Positions 35,785-42,305 of a DNA stretch of 64,000 nucleotides are shown one piece after another. The notes under the pieces were generated by a model. It worked only from the letters and a program-made list of their open reading frames with translations. It did not search any database and was not told the DNA's origin. A program made the translations under genes and the position numbers. Origin of the DNA: an uncultured Lachnospiraceae bacterium (GTDB lineage: Bacteria > Bacillota > Clostridia > Lachnospirales > Lachnospiraceae); NCBI GenBank assembly GCA_947632515.1, contig CANRPO010000004.1, positions 62,001-126,000 of the forward strand. Reading direction: 5' to 3'. Position 1 is the stretch's first letter; each line of letters starts with the position of its first letter.

Positions 35785-36264
35785 ATGGACGCAAGAATAT
35801 TTTTATGGATATACATAATATTACTGATATTTTTTACCTTCGTTTTCCCCATAATAAGGACCATACACATAAAAAATAAAATACATAATTTAGCTGATAA
35901 CGCATTGGAGGTTTCACCGGAAGAATTTTTCAAAATAAGAAATGCAAGTAATGGGGGAAGAGGCAGAAAACATATATCTACAAAATATGATTTTGCCGGT
36001 GTCTATATAATTTACAATAAAACTAAAAATATGTATTATGTCGGACAGGGCCAGAAGGTATTTCAAAGAGTAAACAGCCATTTTACAGGCCACGGAAACG
36101 GCGATGTTTATGCAGACTATAAATATGGCGACAACTTTGTTATTAAAATGATAGAATTAGAAAAGAGTGGATTTGATACCCTAAACGAATTAGAACGCAA
36201 CACCATAAAGACATATAATGCCTATGCAAGAGGTTATAATAAAACCAGAGGAAACAAAGGATAG
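35785..36264 (+). CDS. membrane-anchored GIY-YIG nuclease-domain protein
   Basis: A 159-residue protein with one N-terminal membrane segment (about residues 5-25: FLWIYIILLIFFTFVFPII) and a GIY-YIG domain (about 70-155). The family's two strands read GVYIIYNKTKNMYYVGQG; other expected residues are Arg in FQRVNSHF, Glu in LNELERNTIK and Asn in GYNKTRG. An in-frame GTG 29 codons earlier exists, but the ATG at 35785 has GGGAGATTTAGC before it. It is AT-rich, unlike the host genes, and lies between TA cassettes. A membrane-tied GIY-YIG nuclease could act against incoming DNA, which is speculation. Confidence 0.8.
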   Translation: MDARIFLWIYIILLIFFTFVFPIIRTIHIKNKIHNLADNALEVSPEEFFKIRNASNGGRGRKHISTKYDFAGVYIIYNKTKNMYYVGQGQKVFQRVNSHFTGHGNGDVYADYKYGDNFVIKMIELEKSGFDTLNELERNTIKTYNAYARGYNKTRGNKG

Positions 36265-36528
36265 GCAGTTTGAATTATAGATAGGATAAGTATCCGGATT
36301 ATTACAAATCATCAAAAATAAAATTACCCAAGCAATTTTACTTGGGTAACTCCATACACCTTTCATATCCTTCACTTCCATATCCCCGTTTTCCGCCAGG
36401 TCAATGCGCTCGATCATCGTCATGCAGACTGCTTTCCAGCGTTCGTCTCTGAATCTGCCGTAGTCGATCGGAATGGAATATCCTGTGTACAGTTTGTCGG
36501 TGATTCGCTTATTCAGATACAAGTCCAT
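36190..36528 (-). other. open frame of uncertain status, probable gene fragment
   Basis: An ATG at 36528 opens 112 codons. The first about 57 (MDLYLNKRITDKLYTGYSIP, then YGRFRDERWKAVCMTMIERIDLAENGDMEVKDMKG) look like genuine protein sequence of an unknown family. The rest reads through a terminator hairpin (36324-36349) and the antisense of the GIY-YIG gene, so it is not native. It has probably inserted between a deacetylase 3' fragment and that fragment's original terminator, because EDM(R/K)G-WSYPSKIAWV is also readable after the deacetylase copy at 39384. Confidence 0.35.
36324..36349 (-). terminator. intrinsic terminator (repeated at 39331-39356)
   Basis: TTACCCAAG and its complement around CAATTTTA form a 9-bp stem; on the minus strand TTTTATTTTT follows. 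The same hairpin with the same flanks follows the main deacetylase 3' end, so this one was carried along with the duplicated fragment. Confidence 0.8.
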
Positions 36529-36566
36529 CTCGATTTTGTCGCTCTCTCATAGGGTATATTGTCACC

Positions 36567-36782
36567 TCAGTTTCCGATCTGTCTCCCTTCATGATCCAGA
36601 TGATAGTTGTCCCGATAGATCAACTCCGAGATCGGCACAATCTGATAACCTTTCTCTTCCAATGTTGTGATAAGCGTATCTAATGCGCCCACCGTATACT
36701 TCGCGCCGTTGTGGCAGAGGATGATGCTGCCATTGCCAAGGTGCTTGTGCTCCGTGACCGTCTTAATGATGGAATCCACGAA
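36567..36782 (-). pseudogene. duplicated 3' end of the PdaB-like deacetylase gene, copy C
   Basis: Encodes the last about 71 residues of the deacetylase (VDSIIKTVTEHKHLGNGSII...GRQIGN), nearly the same as 39384-39600. There are a few substitutions (TVGALDT for TADALDT; final N for D). Homology stops abruptly at about 36782 with no start codon, so it is not a gene. It lies directly downstream of the antisense unit of toxin copy 2. Confidence 0.85.
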
Positions 36783-36819
36783 TCGTGATAACAACAAATG
36801 CACTTTCTATAAATTTTTG

Positions 36820-36960
36820 TTGAATTTTCTACTCATATGTGATACATTTAGCTTACAAATAGGGAAAGTCATAGAAACGGCTCTACCCCTAAATGAACAG
36901 TTATACCGCTGTAAGCGGTCAGCCGTCACTATGGCGAGTAGTGGCGGCTATCTCTTTCCC
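36820..36960 (+). ncRNA. predicted antisense antitoxin RNA of copy 2, with promoter
   Basis: Boxes TTGAAT (36820-36825) and TACATT (36843-36848), spacing 17, would start RNA near 36855. It ends at the GCCGTCACTA...TAGTGGCGGC hairpin (about 36922-36945) followed by TATCTCTTT, overlapping the 3' end of the toxin on the other strand. Confidence 0.7.
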
Positions 36961-37037
36961 TTGAAAATCTGATAACACAGACCGACAAGGGCAACAATCA
37001 GTAACAGTAATTGGATTAACTCCGCATATGTAACCAT
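36948..37037 (-). CDS. putative holin-like type I toxin, copy 2
   Basis: A 29-residue peptide identical to copy 1 except Ile for Phe at position 8 and Cys for Tyr at 21. The ribosome site is AAGGAGGGTGATTGCA. The minus-strand promoter TTGAAT (37166-37161) and TATATT (37143-37138) lie 17 bases apart. The leader carries the same GC-rich stem as copy 1. Confidence 0.85.
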   Translation of the reverse strand: MVTYAELIQLLLLIVALVGLCYQIFKGKR

Positions 37038-37354
37038 TGCAATCACCCTCCTTTCTTTCGTCTGGAGGGCTACTCGAACCCTCCGAAAAAGCAGAGGGGT
37101 AAAGCCGCCTTTGGCTCTATGACCTTCCCATATCGACAATATATCACATATTTCTATCCTATTCAATAGTAAATAAGATATAATATCATTCAAATATTAA
37201 TAGCAGTCGTGAAACTACCCGTAGAAAAATGTTGGTATTTAGATTTTGTGGTGAATTCATTATACAATATCTTCTTGTGGGATAGGGCAAGATAAAAAAG
37301 TGCAGGACGCCGCATCAGCATTTGAAAAATTCAATTAAGCATTCCTTTTCATCT

Positions 37355-37498
37355 TTATCTTTTCTCTAATTCCGCAAAAACTATCTTTGTGTCAACTGCC
37401 GCTGCTCCGTTTACAAGTTCCTGTTCGGACTCGAAAACAGCTTGGTCTGTACGTTTTATAATAGATTCTTGTTCTTTATACGCGACATTAGAACTCAT
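37355..37498 (-). pseudogene. antitoxin C-terminal remnant, second copy
   Basis: Forty-seven codons (MSSNVAYKEQESIIKRTDQA then VFESEQELVNGAAAVDTKIVFAELEKR) match the last half of the Phd-like antitoxin at 38839-39102, beginning near its VVMSSELYD motif. The DNA-binding N-terminal half is missing. It could still be translated from the ATG at 37498, but more likely it is a relic. Confidence 0.6.
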
Positions 37499-37502
37499 TA
37501 CA

Positions 37503-37664
37503 TCACTCTGCATACTCTTTTAATTTCTCCCGTATCATTTGCATAGCCTCATCATGCTGCATTGTGCGTCCTCTTTTCATAGCGTCTATGCCTTTATCAA
37601 GTTCATAGAACAATCCGCTTTCTTGTTCCATTTTATCACTTTCAATTTTTCCCTGTGATTTCAT
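37503..37664 (-). CDS. short antitoxin-like protein
   Basis: A 53-residue charged helical peptide (MKSQGKIESDKMEQESGLFY, then ELDKGIDAMKRGRTMQHDEAMQMIREKLKEYAE). The segment GIDAMKRGRTMQHDEAMQMI is like the C-terminal toxin-binding part of Phd/RelB antitoxins. The ATG at 37664 follows GAGAGGGCGCATTTG. Its stop nearly touches the antitoxin remnant's ATG, and no full toxin is beside it. The leader is the same as the sequence before the GIY-YIG gene at about 35715. Confidence 0.5.
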   Translation of the reverse strand: MKSQGKIESDKMEQESGLFYELDKGIDAMKRGRTMQHDEAMQMIREKLKEYAE

Positions 37665-37691
37665 CAAATGCGCCCTCTCTTAATTTTTTGT

Positions 37692-37830
37692 TGAATTTTC
37701 CACTCATATGTGATACATTTAGATTACAAAGAGGGAAAGCCATAGATGCGGCTCTACCCCAAATGTGTTTAGCTAGTTTTAAGACCAGCCGTCACTATTC
37801 GCAGTAGTGGCGGCTATCTCTTTCCCTTGA
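37692..37830 (+). ncRNA. predicted antisense antitoxin RNA of copy 3, with promoter
   Basis: Boxes TTGAAT (37692-37697) and TACATT (37715-37720), spacing 17. RNA from about 37727 would end at the GCCGTCACTA hairpin near 37788-37816 followed by TATCTCTTT, overlapping the toxin stop codon on the opposite strand. Confidence 0.7.
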
Positions 37831-37903
37831 AAATCTGATAACACAGACCGACAAGAGCGACAATCAGTAACAGTAATTGGAATAACTCCGCATATGTAAC
37901 CAT
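37814..37903 (-). CDS. putative holin-like type I toxin, copy 3
   Basis: A 29-residue peptide identical to copy 1 except Cys for Tyr at position 21. The ribosome site is AAGGAGGGTGATTGCA. The minus-strand promoter TTGAAT (38032-38027) and TATATT (38009-38004) is 17 bases spaced. It is the most similar to copy 2 in its leader. Confidence 0.85.
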   Translation of the reverse strand: MVTYAELFQLLLLIVALVGLCYQIFKGKR

Positions 37904-38085
37904 TGCAATCACCCTCCTTTCTTTCGTCCGGAGGGCTACTCGAACCCTCCGAAAAAGCAGAGGGGTAAAGCTGCCTTTGGCTCTATGACCTTCCCATATC
38001 GACAATATATCACATATTTTCATCCCATTCAATGGTAAATAAGACATAGTGTCATTCTTTCACTTATACAATATCAGAATGAAAT

Positions 38086-38107
38086 GAGAGGGAATCCCTT
38101 CCCTCTC
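38086..38107 (-). terminator. hairpin after deacetylase fragment B
   Basis: GAGAGGGAA and its exact complement around TCCC; the minus strand continues ATTTCATTCTG. It differs from the terminator after the other two deacetylase 3' ends. Confidence 0.6.
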
Positions 38108-38154
38108 ACATTGCCTGCCGCTGTTTCCATATCTCTCATCTCACATTCTCCGCC

Positions 38155-38404
38155 TTAGTTTCCGATCTGCCTCCCCTCATGGTCCAGATGGTAATTGTCC
38201 CGATAGATCAGCTCCGAGATCGGCACGATCTGATAACCTTTCTCTTCCAATGTTGTGATAAGCGTATCTAATGCGTCCGCCGTATACTTCGCGCCGTTGT
38301 GGCAGAGGATGATGCTGCCGTTTCCCAAGTGCTTGTGTTCTGTGACTGTCTTGATGATGGAATCCACGCCGTAATCCTTCCAGTCGAGAGAGTCCACATT
38401 TGAT
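38155..38404 (-). pseudogene. duplicated 3' end of the PdaB-like deacetylase gene, copy B
   Basis: Encodes the last about 82 residues (from VDSLDWKDYG to GRQIGN), almost identical to 39384-39630. Homology stops after GAGAGAGTCCACAT on the plus strand, where unrelated AT-rich spacer begins. No start, so non-functional by itself. Confidence 0.85.
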
Positions 38405-38543
38405 ACAAATATAAGCAAAGAAAAAAATATAATAGCAGTTGCGAAACTGCCCGTAGAAAATACCAGTATTTAGATTTTGTGGTGAATTTATTATACAATA
38501 TCCTAGGTGATCGGGCAAGAAAGATAAATATAATAATATTGTC

Positions 38544-38846
38544 TTATAAATTCCGTCCCTGATACTGTATCGTTACCACATAAACAGTTTTATTAAGTTC
38601 ATCAATACGAAAAATCGCGATGTAGTTGTCAACCAGTAGCTGTCTGTATCCCTTTCCGGCATATCTGCCCTCATTTCGTTCCTGATGAGACTGTGGAAAA
38701 GTATTCAGACATAAAACAGCCCTTTTGATTCGGTCAACTTGTCCCTTGGCATTTTCAGAATCCAATTTATCATTTGCAATATACTCATAAATATGATCTA
38801 ATTCCCGAATTGCTCTAGGACTGACCTTTACTTTGTACTTATCCAA
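38544..38846 (-). CDS. RelE/ParE family toxin, TTG start
   Basis: A 100-residue toxin of the RelE/ParE superfamily. KVKVSPRAIRELDHIYEYIAND is the typical first helix pair; RYAGKGYRQLLVDNYIAIFRIDELNKTVYVVTIQYQGRNL has the Arg/Tyr-rich sheet and tail of ribosome- or gyrase-targeting members. The likely start is TTG at 38846 (GGAG upstream), overlapping the antitoxin stop by eight bases; a further upstream TTG would add eight residues. It pairs with the Phd-type antitoxin just before it. Confidence 0.85.
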   Translation of the reverse strand: MDKYKVKVSPRAIRELDHIYEYIANDKLDSENAKGQVDRIKRAVLCLNTFPQSHQERNEGRYAGKGYRQLLVDNYIAIFRIDELNKTVYVVTIQYQGRNL

Positions 38847-39102
38847 AATGTTTCTTCTCCAACTCTGCAAAAACTATCTCTGCGTCAACTGCCTCTGCTC
38901 CGTTCGCCATTTCCTGCTCGGACTCAAAAATCGCTTGGTCAATACGATTAATTTTTGCAAATTTATCGTATAATTCACTACTCATTACAACCAAATCGCT
39001 ATATCCATTTTTGGTGATAAAAATAGGCTCCTGTTCCTTATGTGCAATATTGGAAATCTCGATCGTATTGCGCAATTCCTTAATAGGCATAATAAGTGGC
39101 AT
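38839..39102 (-). CDS. Phd/YefM family antitoxin
   Basis: An 87-residue antitoxin. The N-terminal Phd fold (MPLIMPIKELRNTIEISNIA, then HKEQEPIFITKNGYSDLVVMS) binds operator DNA, and the C-terminal helix (NRIDQAIFESEQEMANGAEAVDAEIVFAELEKK) wraps the toxin. The ATG at 39102 has GGAGGAGAACGTT upstream. The gene overlaps the RelE-like toxin gene. Relics of the same C-terminal half lie at 34622 and 37355. Confidence 0.88.
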   Translation of the reverse strand: MPLIMPIKELRNTIEISNIAHKEQEPIFITKNGYSDLVVMSSELYDKFAKINRIDQAIFESEQEMANGAEAVDAEIVFAELEKKHFG

Positions 39103-39166
39103 AACGTTCTCCTCCTTCAAGCAAACATAATTATAGCATAATTATGCCCATTCAGCAACAGAAATA

Positions 39167-39212
39167 TACTCTTTTAAATTCACCTCTTTTAAATTCACCT
39201 CTTTTAAATCCA
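39167..39212. repeat. short tandem repeat
   Basis: Three copies of a 15-base unit based on CTCTTTTAAATTCAC in the gap between the antitoxin promoter region and the deacetylase terminator. The rest of the 39103-39383 gap is AT-rich with nothing else recognised apart from the terminator. Confidence 0.6.
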
Positions 39213-39330
39213 GACATATTCAATAGATGGGAAATTATGTTCTGTGTCCGCCGTATCAAACAGCCGATCTAAAAAGTGCGACATATAATACATCTTGCTT
39301 GATAAGGTAATTGAGCATATCCAAATAAAA

Positions 39331-39356
39331 TTACCCAAGCAATTTTACTTGGGTAA
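39331..39356 (-). terminator. terminator of the deacetylase gene
   Basis: The same 9-bp TTACCCAAG hairpin as at 36324, with a minus-strand TTTTATTT tail, about 30 bases after the deacetylase stop. Confidence 0.8.
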
Positions 39357-39383
39357 CTCCATGTGCCTCTCATATCCTCCACT

Positions 39384-39964
39384 TTAATCCCCTATCTGCC
39401 TTCCTTCATGGTCCAGATGGTAATTGTCCCGATAGATCAGCTCCGAGATCGGCACGATCTGATAACCTTTCTCTTCCAATGTTGTGATAAGCGTATCTAA
39501 TGCGTCCGCCGTATACTTCGCGCCGTTGTGACAGAGGATGATGCTGCCATTTCCCAAGTGCTTGTGCTCCGTGACCGTCTTAATGATGGAATCCACGCCG
39601 TAGTCCTTCCAGTCGAGAGAGTCCACATCCCACTGAATCGGGTAGTACCCGCACGCCTTCGCCACTTTTATGACACCATTGTCGTAATCCCCGTAGGGAG
39701 GTCGGAACAGAAACATATCATATCCTGTCAGCTCCTGCACCTTCGTATGTACGTCCATAATTTCCGCTTTCTTTTCCTCGTCGGAAATCTGGCTCATATT
39801 TTTATGATTTTCGCTGTGGTTTCCAAGATCGTGCCCGTCTGCCAGAATCCTCTTCACATCGTCGGGGTAGCTCTCCACCCACCCTCCCGTCATAAAGAAC
39901 GTCACCTTCACGTTATGCTTTTTTAAAATATCCAAGATCTTCTGCGTGTCTTCATTTCCCCATG
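39384..39964 (-). pseudogene. 3' part of a PdaB-like polysaccharide deacetylase gene, separated by an inserted element
   Basis: The C-terminal 191 residues of a NodB/CDA1 deacetylase. From the junction it reads WGNEDTQKILDILKKHNVKVTFFMTGG, then GHDLGNHSENHKNMS (metal-binding His pair), LFRPPYGDYDNGV, IQWDVDSLDWKDYG and GSIILCHNGAKYTADALD (catalytic His). FDAAWGNEDT and WDVDSLDWKDYG are typical of the PdaB-type sporulation deacetylases. The frame continues upstream of 39964 only into element sequence. The 5' half with the first catalytic Asp is 7.1 kb away at 47050-47472; joining the two CATGGG sites restores DAAWGNEDT in frame. Confidence 0.9.
39958..39964. other. attL: left junction
   Basis: TTTCCCCATG on the plus strand; after the shared CCCATG the sequence switches from deacetylase coding to element DNA (TTAGTAGCAAATAGC). 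Aligns with TTTTCCCATG at the right end (nine of ten bases). The exact crossover dinucleotide cannot be fixed. Confidence 0.75.
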
Positions 39965-40146
39965 TTAGTAGCAAATAGCGGTAAATTCTAAAAAATACAA
40001 ACATGGAAGGCAACCGTCATTCCTCACAAATATCATGTTTGCCGTAGCATAACGCTTGTAACATTTTTTGAGATATTGTATAATTCTTGTGACCAGATAC
40101 AACGTGTCAAAACGCCTTGTAGTATACGAAAGTGAGGAAACAATCT

Positions 40147-40743
40147 ATGAAAGATAAAAACAAAATCGTAACAATAATATTAGCTGTAGTATGTGTTATT
40201 TCAATAATTGGTGTAATTTATTTATATACTGCAAATTCTTCTCTTAAATCTGAAAATGCTAATCTGCAATCAGAATTAGAGAATACTCAAAATCAGATTA
40301 ACGAATTGCAGGACAAAATCACCGAACTTGAGACAACTATTGAATCGTTGAAAATCGCCAAGGCAAATATAGAAATTGCGCAAACAGTAGAAAGCACCAA
40401 GGAAAGCACCGAAGATAGCACCACAATAGAGGAAGAAAGCGGCGTCACAGTAAATTCAACTCATGATGACGTGCAGCTTGAGGATGATGAATATAAAGGC
40501 GATAACGAAATAGATGGTGCCTATGACAGCCTGTCTGATGAAGAAAAGGCTGAAGTGGATCAAATCTTGGAAGAAGTTAAAAAGGAGCATCCTGAACTGT
40601 TTGAGGACAATGGCGGCGACAACAAAGCAGATAATTACATGGATGTACAAGGCCCTGTAGACACAGGCGAATTGACAGGACCACCAGACTATCAATTTGG
40701 CCAAGGCGATTACTCAGAAGGAGTAGGACTGACTGCTTATTAA
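40147..40743 (+). CDS. coiled-coil membrane-anchored hypothetical protein (element)
   Basis: A 198-residue protein with an N-terminal membrane segment (about residues 6-27) and a coiled coil (about 30-80: SSLKSENANLQSELENTQNQ with heptad spacing). An acidic tail rich in Asp/Glu/Thr follows, ending GPPDYQFGQGDYSEGVGLTAY. The ATG at 40147 is used with GAGG about ten bases before. Family not recognised; the layout (anchor, coil, acidic tail) suggests a surface- or membrane-scaffold protein of the element. Confidence 0.6.
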   Translation: MKDKNKIVTIILAVVCVISIIGVIYLYTANSSLKSENANLQSELENTQNQINELQDKITELETTIESLKIAKANIEIAQTVESTKESTEDSTTIEEESGVTVNSTHDDVQLEDDEYKGDNEIDGAYDSLSDEEKAEVDQILEEVKKEHPELFEDNGGDNKADNYMDVQGPVDTGELTGPPDYQFGQGDYSEGVGLTAY

Positions 40744-40809
40744 TTGATGTAGCTGACCACAAATCAGGAAGTTACAGTTTACTAAAATTAGCATTAAGCA
40801 ATGAAACAC

Positions 40810-40960
40810 TTGCAGTAATCTAAATATTATGTTACATTAAACATAAAGAAGGGCATCTGCGGTAACAGATGCCCAACGGACTACCGATAGACGGTTAGCC
40901 CGTTCAAATGATTATGACAAAAATAGTCGCCTCACTTTAGCGGAACAGGGCGGCTATTTT
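40810..40960 (+). ncRNA. predicted antisense antitoxin RNA of copy 4, with promoter
   Basis: TTGCAG (40810-40815) and TACATT (40833-40838), 17 bases apart, use the same -10 box as the antisense units of copies 1-3. The RNA would begin near 40845 with a perfect GGGCATCTG hairpin (40851-40874). It ends at a strong terminator whose arms AAAAATAGTCGCC and GGCGGCTATTTTT overlap the toxin stop at 40954. Confidence 0.7.
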
Positions 40961-41058
40961 TGTGTCTTGTTAATATCTTTGCGTCCGATGGCGTATCCGA
41001 TACTAAAGCATGTCAGTCCAAAACTGAGCACTGCCAACAGTCCTTCAATCGTCAACAT
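40954..41058 (-). CDS. putative holin-like type I toxin, diverged copy 4 (element)
   Basis: A 34-residue peptide (MLTIEGLLAVLSFGLTCFSI, then GYAIGRKDINKTQK): short start, one membrane helix with GxxxG-like spacing, basic tail. It has AAGGAGGGCTGAAACTT before the ATG. A promoter TTGACA (41194-41189) with TAGTAT (41172-41167), 16 bases apart, lies about 110 bases upstream, and the leader has GGAGGGACTGTGACCCTCC stems. The sequence differs from copies 1-3 but the cassette plan is the same. Confidence 0.75.
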   Translation of the reverse strand: MLTIEGLLAVLSFGLTCFSIGYAIGRKDINKTQK

Positions 41059-41317
41059 AAGTTTCAGCCCTCCTTTCTTAGATTCTCTTGCGAGTTTCTA
41101 TGTAATCGGAGGGTCACAGTCCCTCCGGAGAGGGCTAACCGCCTACCGTCTTGTAGTCCTAAGAAAATACTAACATAATTCGACAAATTGTCAAACAAAA
41201 CTGGAATCATTTTTGCCCCACGCGCGAACAGCCGTAGGCGTCTAGGCGCGGCGGAATGAGCGGCAGCGAATCCGCAAGCGGACGCCGTTACGGCTTGCGC
41301 CATGGGCAATATCCCGC

Positions 41318-41350
41318 AAAGGCTAGGGTTTACTATTACCCCTAGCCTTT
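41318..41350 (+). other. CRESS-type replication origin stem-loop
   Basis: A perfect 11-bp stem (AAAGGCTAGGG, 41318-41328; CCCTAGCCTTT, 41340-41350) encloses the 11-base loop TTTACTATTAC. The loop contains TACTATTAC (41331-41339), which fits NANTATTAC, the nonanucleotide nicked by Rep in circoviruses and geminiviruses. A HUH/SF3 Rep gene lies 2.5 kb downstream on the same strand. The flanks are GC-rich on the left (41215-41315) and AT-rich on the right. Confidence 0.8.
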
Positions 41351-41457
41351 CCCTTTTTCCCATTACAAGAAATAGCTTGATTTTACCGGCGTTTTGAGCC
41401 TTTCTTTTGGGATTCTTCAAAATCCCATTTCCCAAATCTTATCAGAATCTTAAAAAA

Positions 41458-41473
41458 TGACAGAAAACTGTCA
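41458..41473. repeat. TGACAG inverted repeat, possible protein-binding site
   Basis: TGACAGAAAACTGTCA, about 110 bases right of the origin stem-loop. A similar TGACAGAAATGTGTCA is at 42179-42194 and a half site TTTCTGACA near 41636. These may be iteron-like or operator sites. The remaining 41474-41731 gap is AT-rich with no gene seen. Confidence 0.45.
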
Positions 41474-41731
41474 TACGCTCTCGATTATACTCATCTTACA
41501 ATCAATATTGATTATAAAGTGTTTGTAGTCGTTTATAAAATTTTTATATTTTTTAATAAAAATTTTATTTGGTTCGCAACACCAAGGGGCTCGACAGAAA
41601 CGCATAGCTAAATTTTTGACAGGTCATGGCCTACTTTCTGACACGCCTCGAAATTTAGGCGGAAAATTCAAGATTGTATAATAGAATTAGCAACGTTGCA
41701 GAACAAAAATTTAAGAAAAGGAGGACGGTCA

Positions 41732-41866
41732 ATGGTAAGACGTACGCACCAAATAAAATATTATGCTTTATTCAAAGCTAAGATACTTAAAAAATTTACA
41801 GGAGGAAAAAGATCGGTTAGAAAAAGAAAAAAATCGCACAAGTACATCTGTGCGCCCAGACAATGA
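41732..41866 (+). CDS. basic 44-residue peptide (element), overlapping next gene
   Basis: The strongest ribosome site in this stretch (AAAAGGAGGACGGTCA) precedes the ATG at 41732. The product, MVRRTHQIKYYALFKAKILK continuing KFTGGKRSVRKRKKSHKY, is rich in Lys/Arg, as expected of a nucleic-acid-binding peptide. The next gene begins inside it in another frame without its own ribosome site, so this frame may serve to couple translation. Low certainty that the peptide itself matters. Confidence 0.45.
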   Translation: MVRRTHQIKYYALFKAKILKKFTGGKRSVRKRKKSHKYICAPRQ

Positions 41867-42131
41867 CAAAATCAAAGATATAAAAATGCAGCTCGACGAA
41901 TTAGAGGGCGAATATAATAGGATTTTATCAGAGGTCAACAACTGGTTGAAGACCGCCAACATTGATGTCTTGTTAAAAGAAGATATTCAGCGGTTTTACA
42001 TAGAGGGAAGATCAGATCTATATTATATCAGCAACTTCACCCGAAATGTAGAGAAAGCGTTAAATCAGTGCTATTGGGCGAAAAAAAGTGTAGGTGCAGA
42101 AAAAGATGAAAAAATAGAAAAAGGTAAATAA
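41763..42131 (+). CDS. helical hypothetical protein (element)
   Basis: A 122-residue charged, helical protein (SKLRYLKNLQEEKDRLEKEKN; DKIKDIKMQLDELEGEYNRILSEVNNWL; FYIEGRSDLYYISNFTRNVEKALNQCY). It begins with ATG at 41763 inside the upstream small frame and is followed by a clear terminator. Possible replication or copy-control accessory by position (next to the origin, upstream of rep); not recognised. Confidence 0.6.
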   Translation: MLYSKLRYLKNLQEEKDRLEKEKNRTSTSVRPDNDKIKDIKMQLDELEGEYNRILSEVNNWLKTANIDVLLKEDIQRFYIEGRSDLYYISNFTRNVEKALNQCYWAKKSVGAEKDEKIEKGK

Positions 42132-42142
42132 AATATTTATTT

Positions 42143-42180
42143 AAAAAAGGGTGAAATTTCTCGCCCTTTTTTATTTTTTG
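42143..42180 (+). terminator. intrinsic terminator after the helical protein gene
   Basis: AAAAAAGGGTGA pairs with TCGCCCTTTTTT (one G-T pair) around AATTTC and is followed by ATTTTTTG. It separates the origin-proximal gene from the rep operon. Confidence 0.8.
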
Positions 42181-42305
42181 ACAGAAATGTGTCACCCCCA
42201 CCATGATACGATGATGATAGAAAAAAGAAATCCAAATCGGCAATCGGGAGGTGAATCGGATTCAAAGCATGGATTTCTAACATTAAGACAAGGAGGTGAA
42301 ATAGA

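Noticed and set aside
39167-39212. Iterons of a replication origin
   Set aside because: Three 15-base AT-rich repeats outside the element; too few and no Rep nearby on that side.
41064-41435. 123-codon minus-strand frame crossing the origin stem-loop
   Set aside because: Runs through the origin and the toxin leader with no ribosome site; not protein-like.
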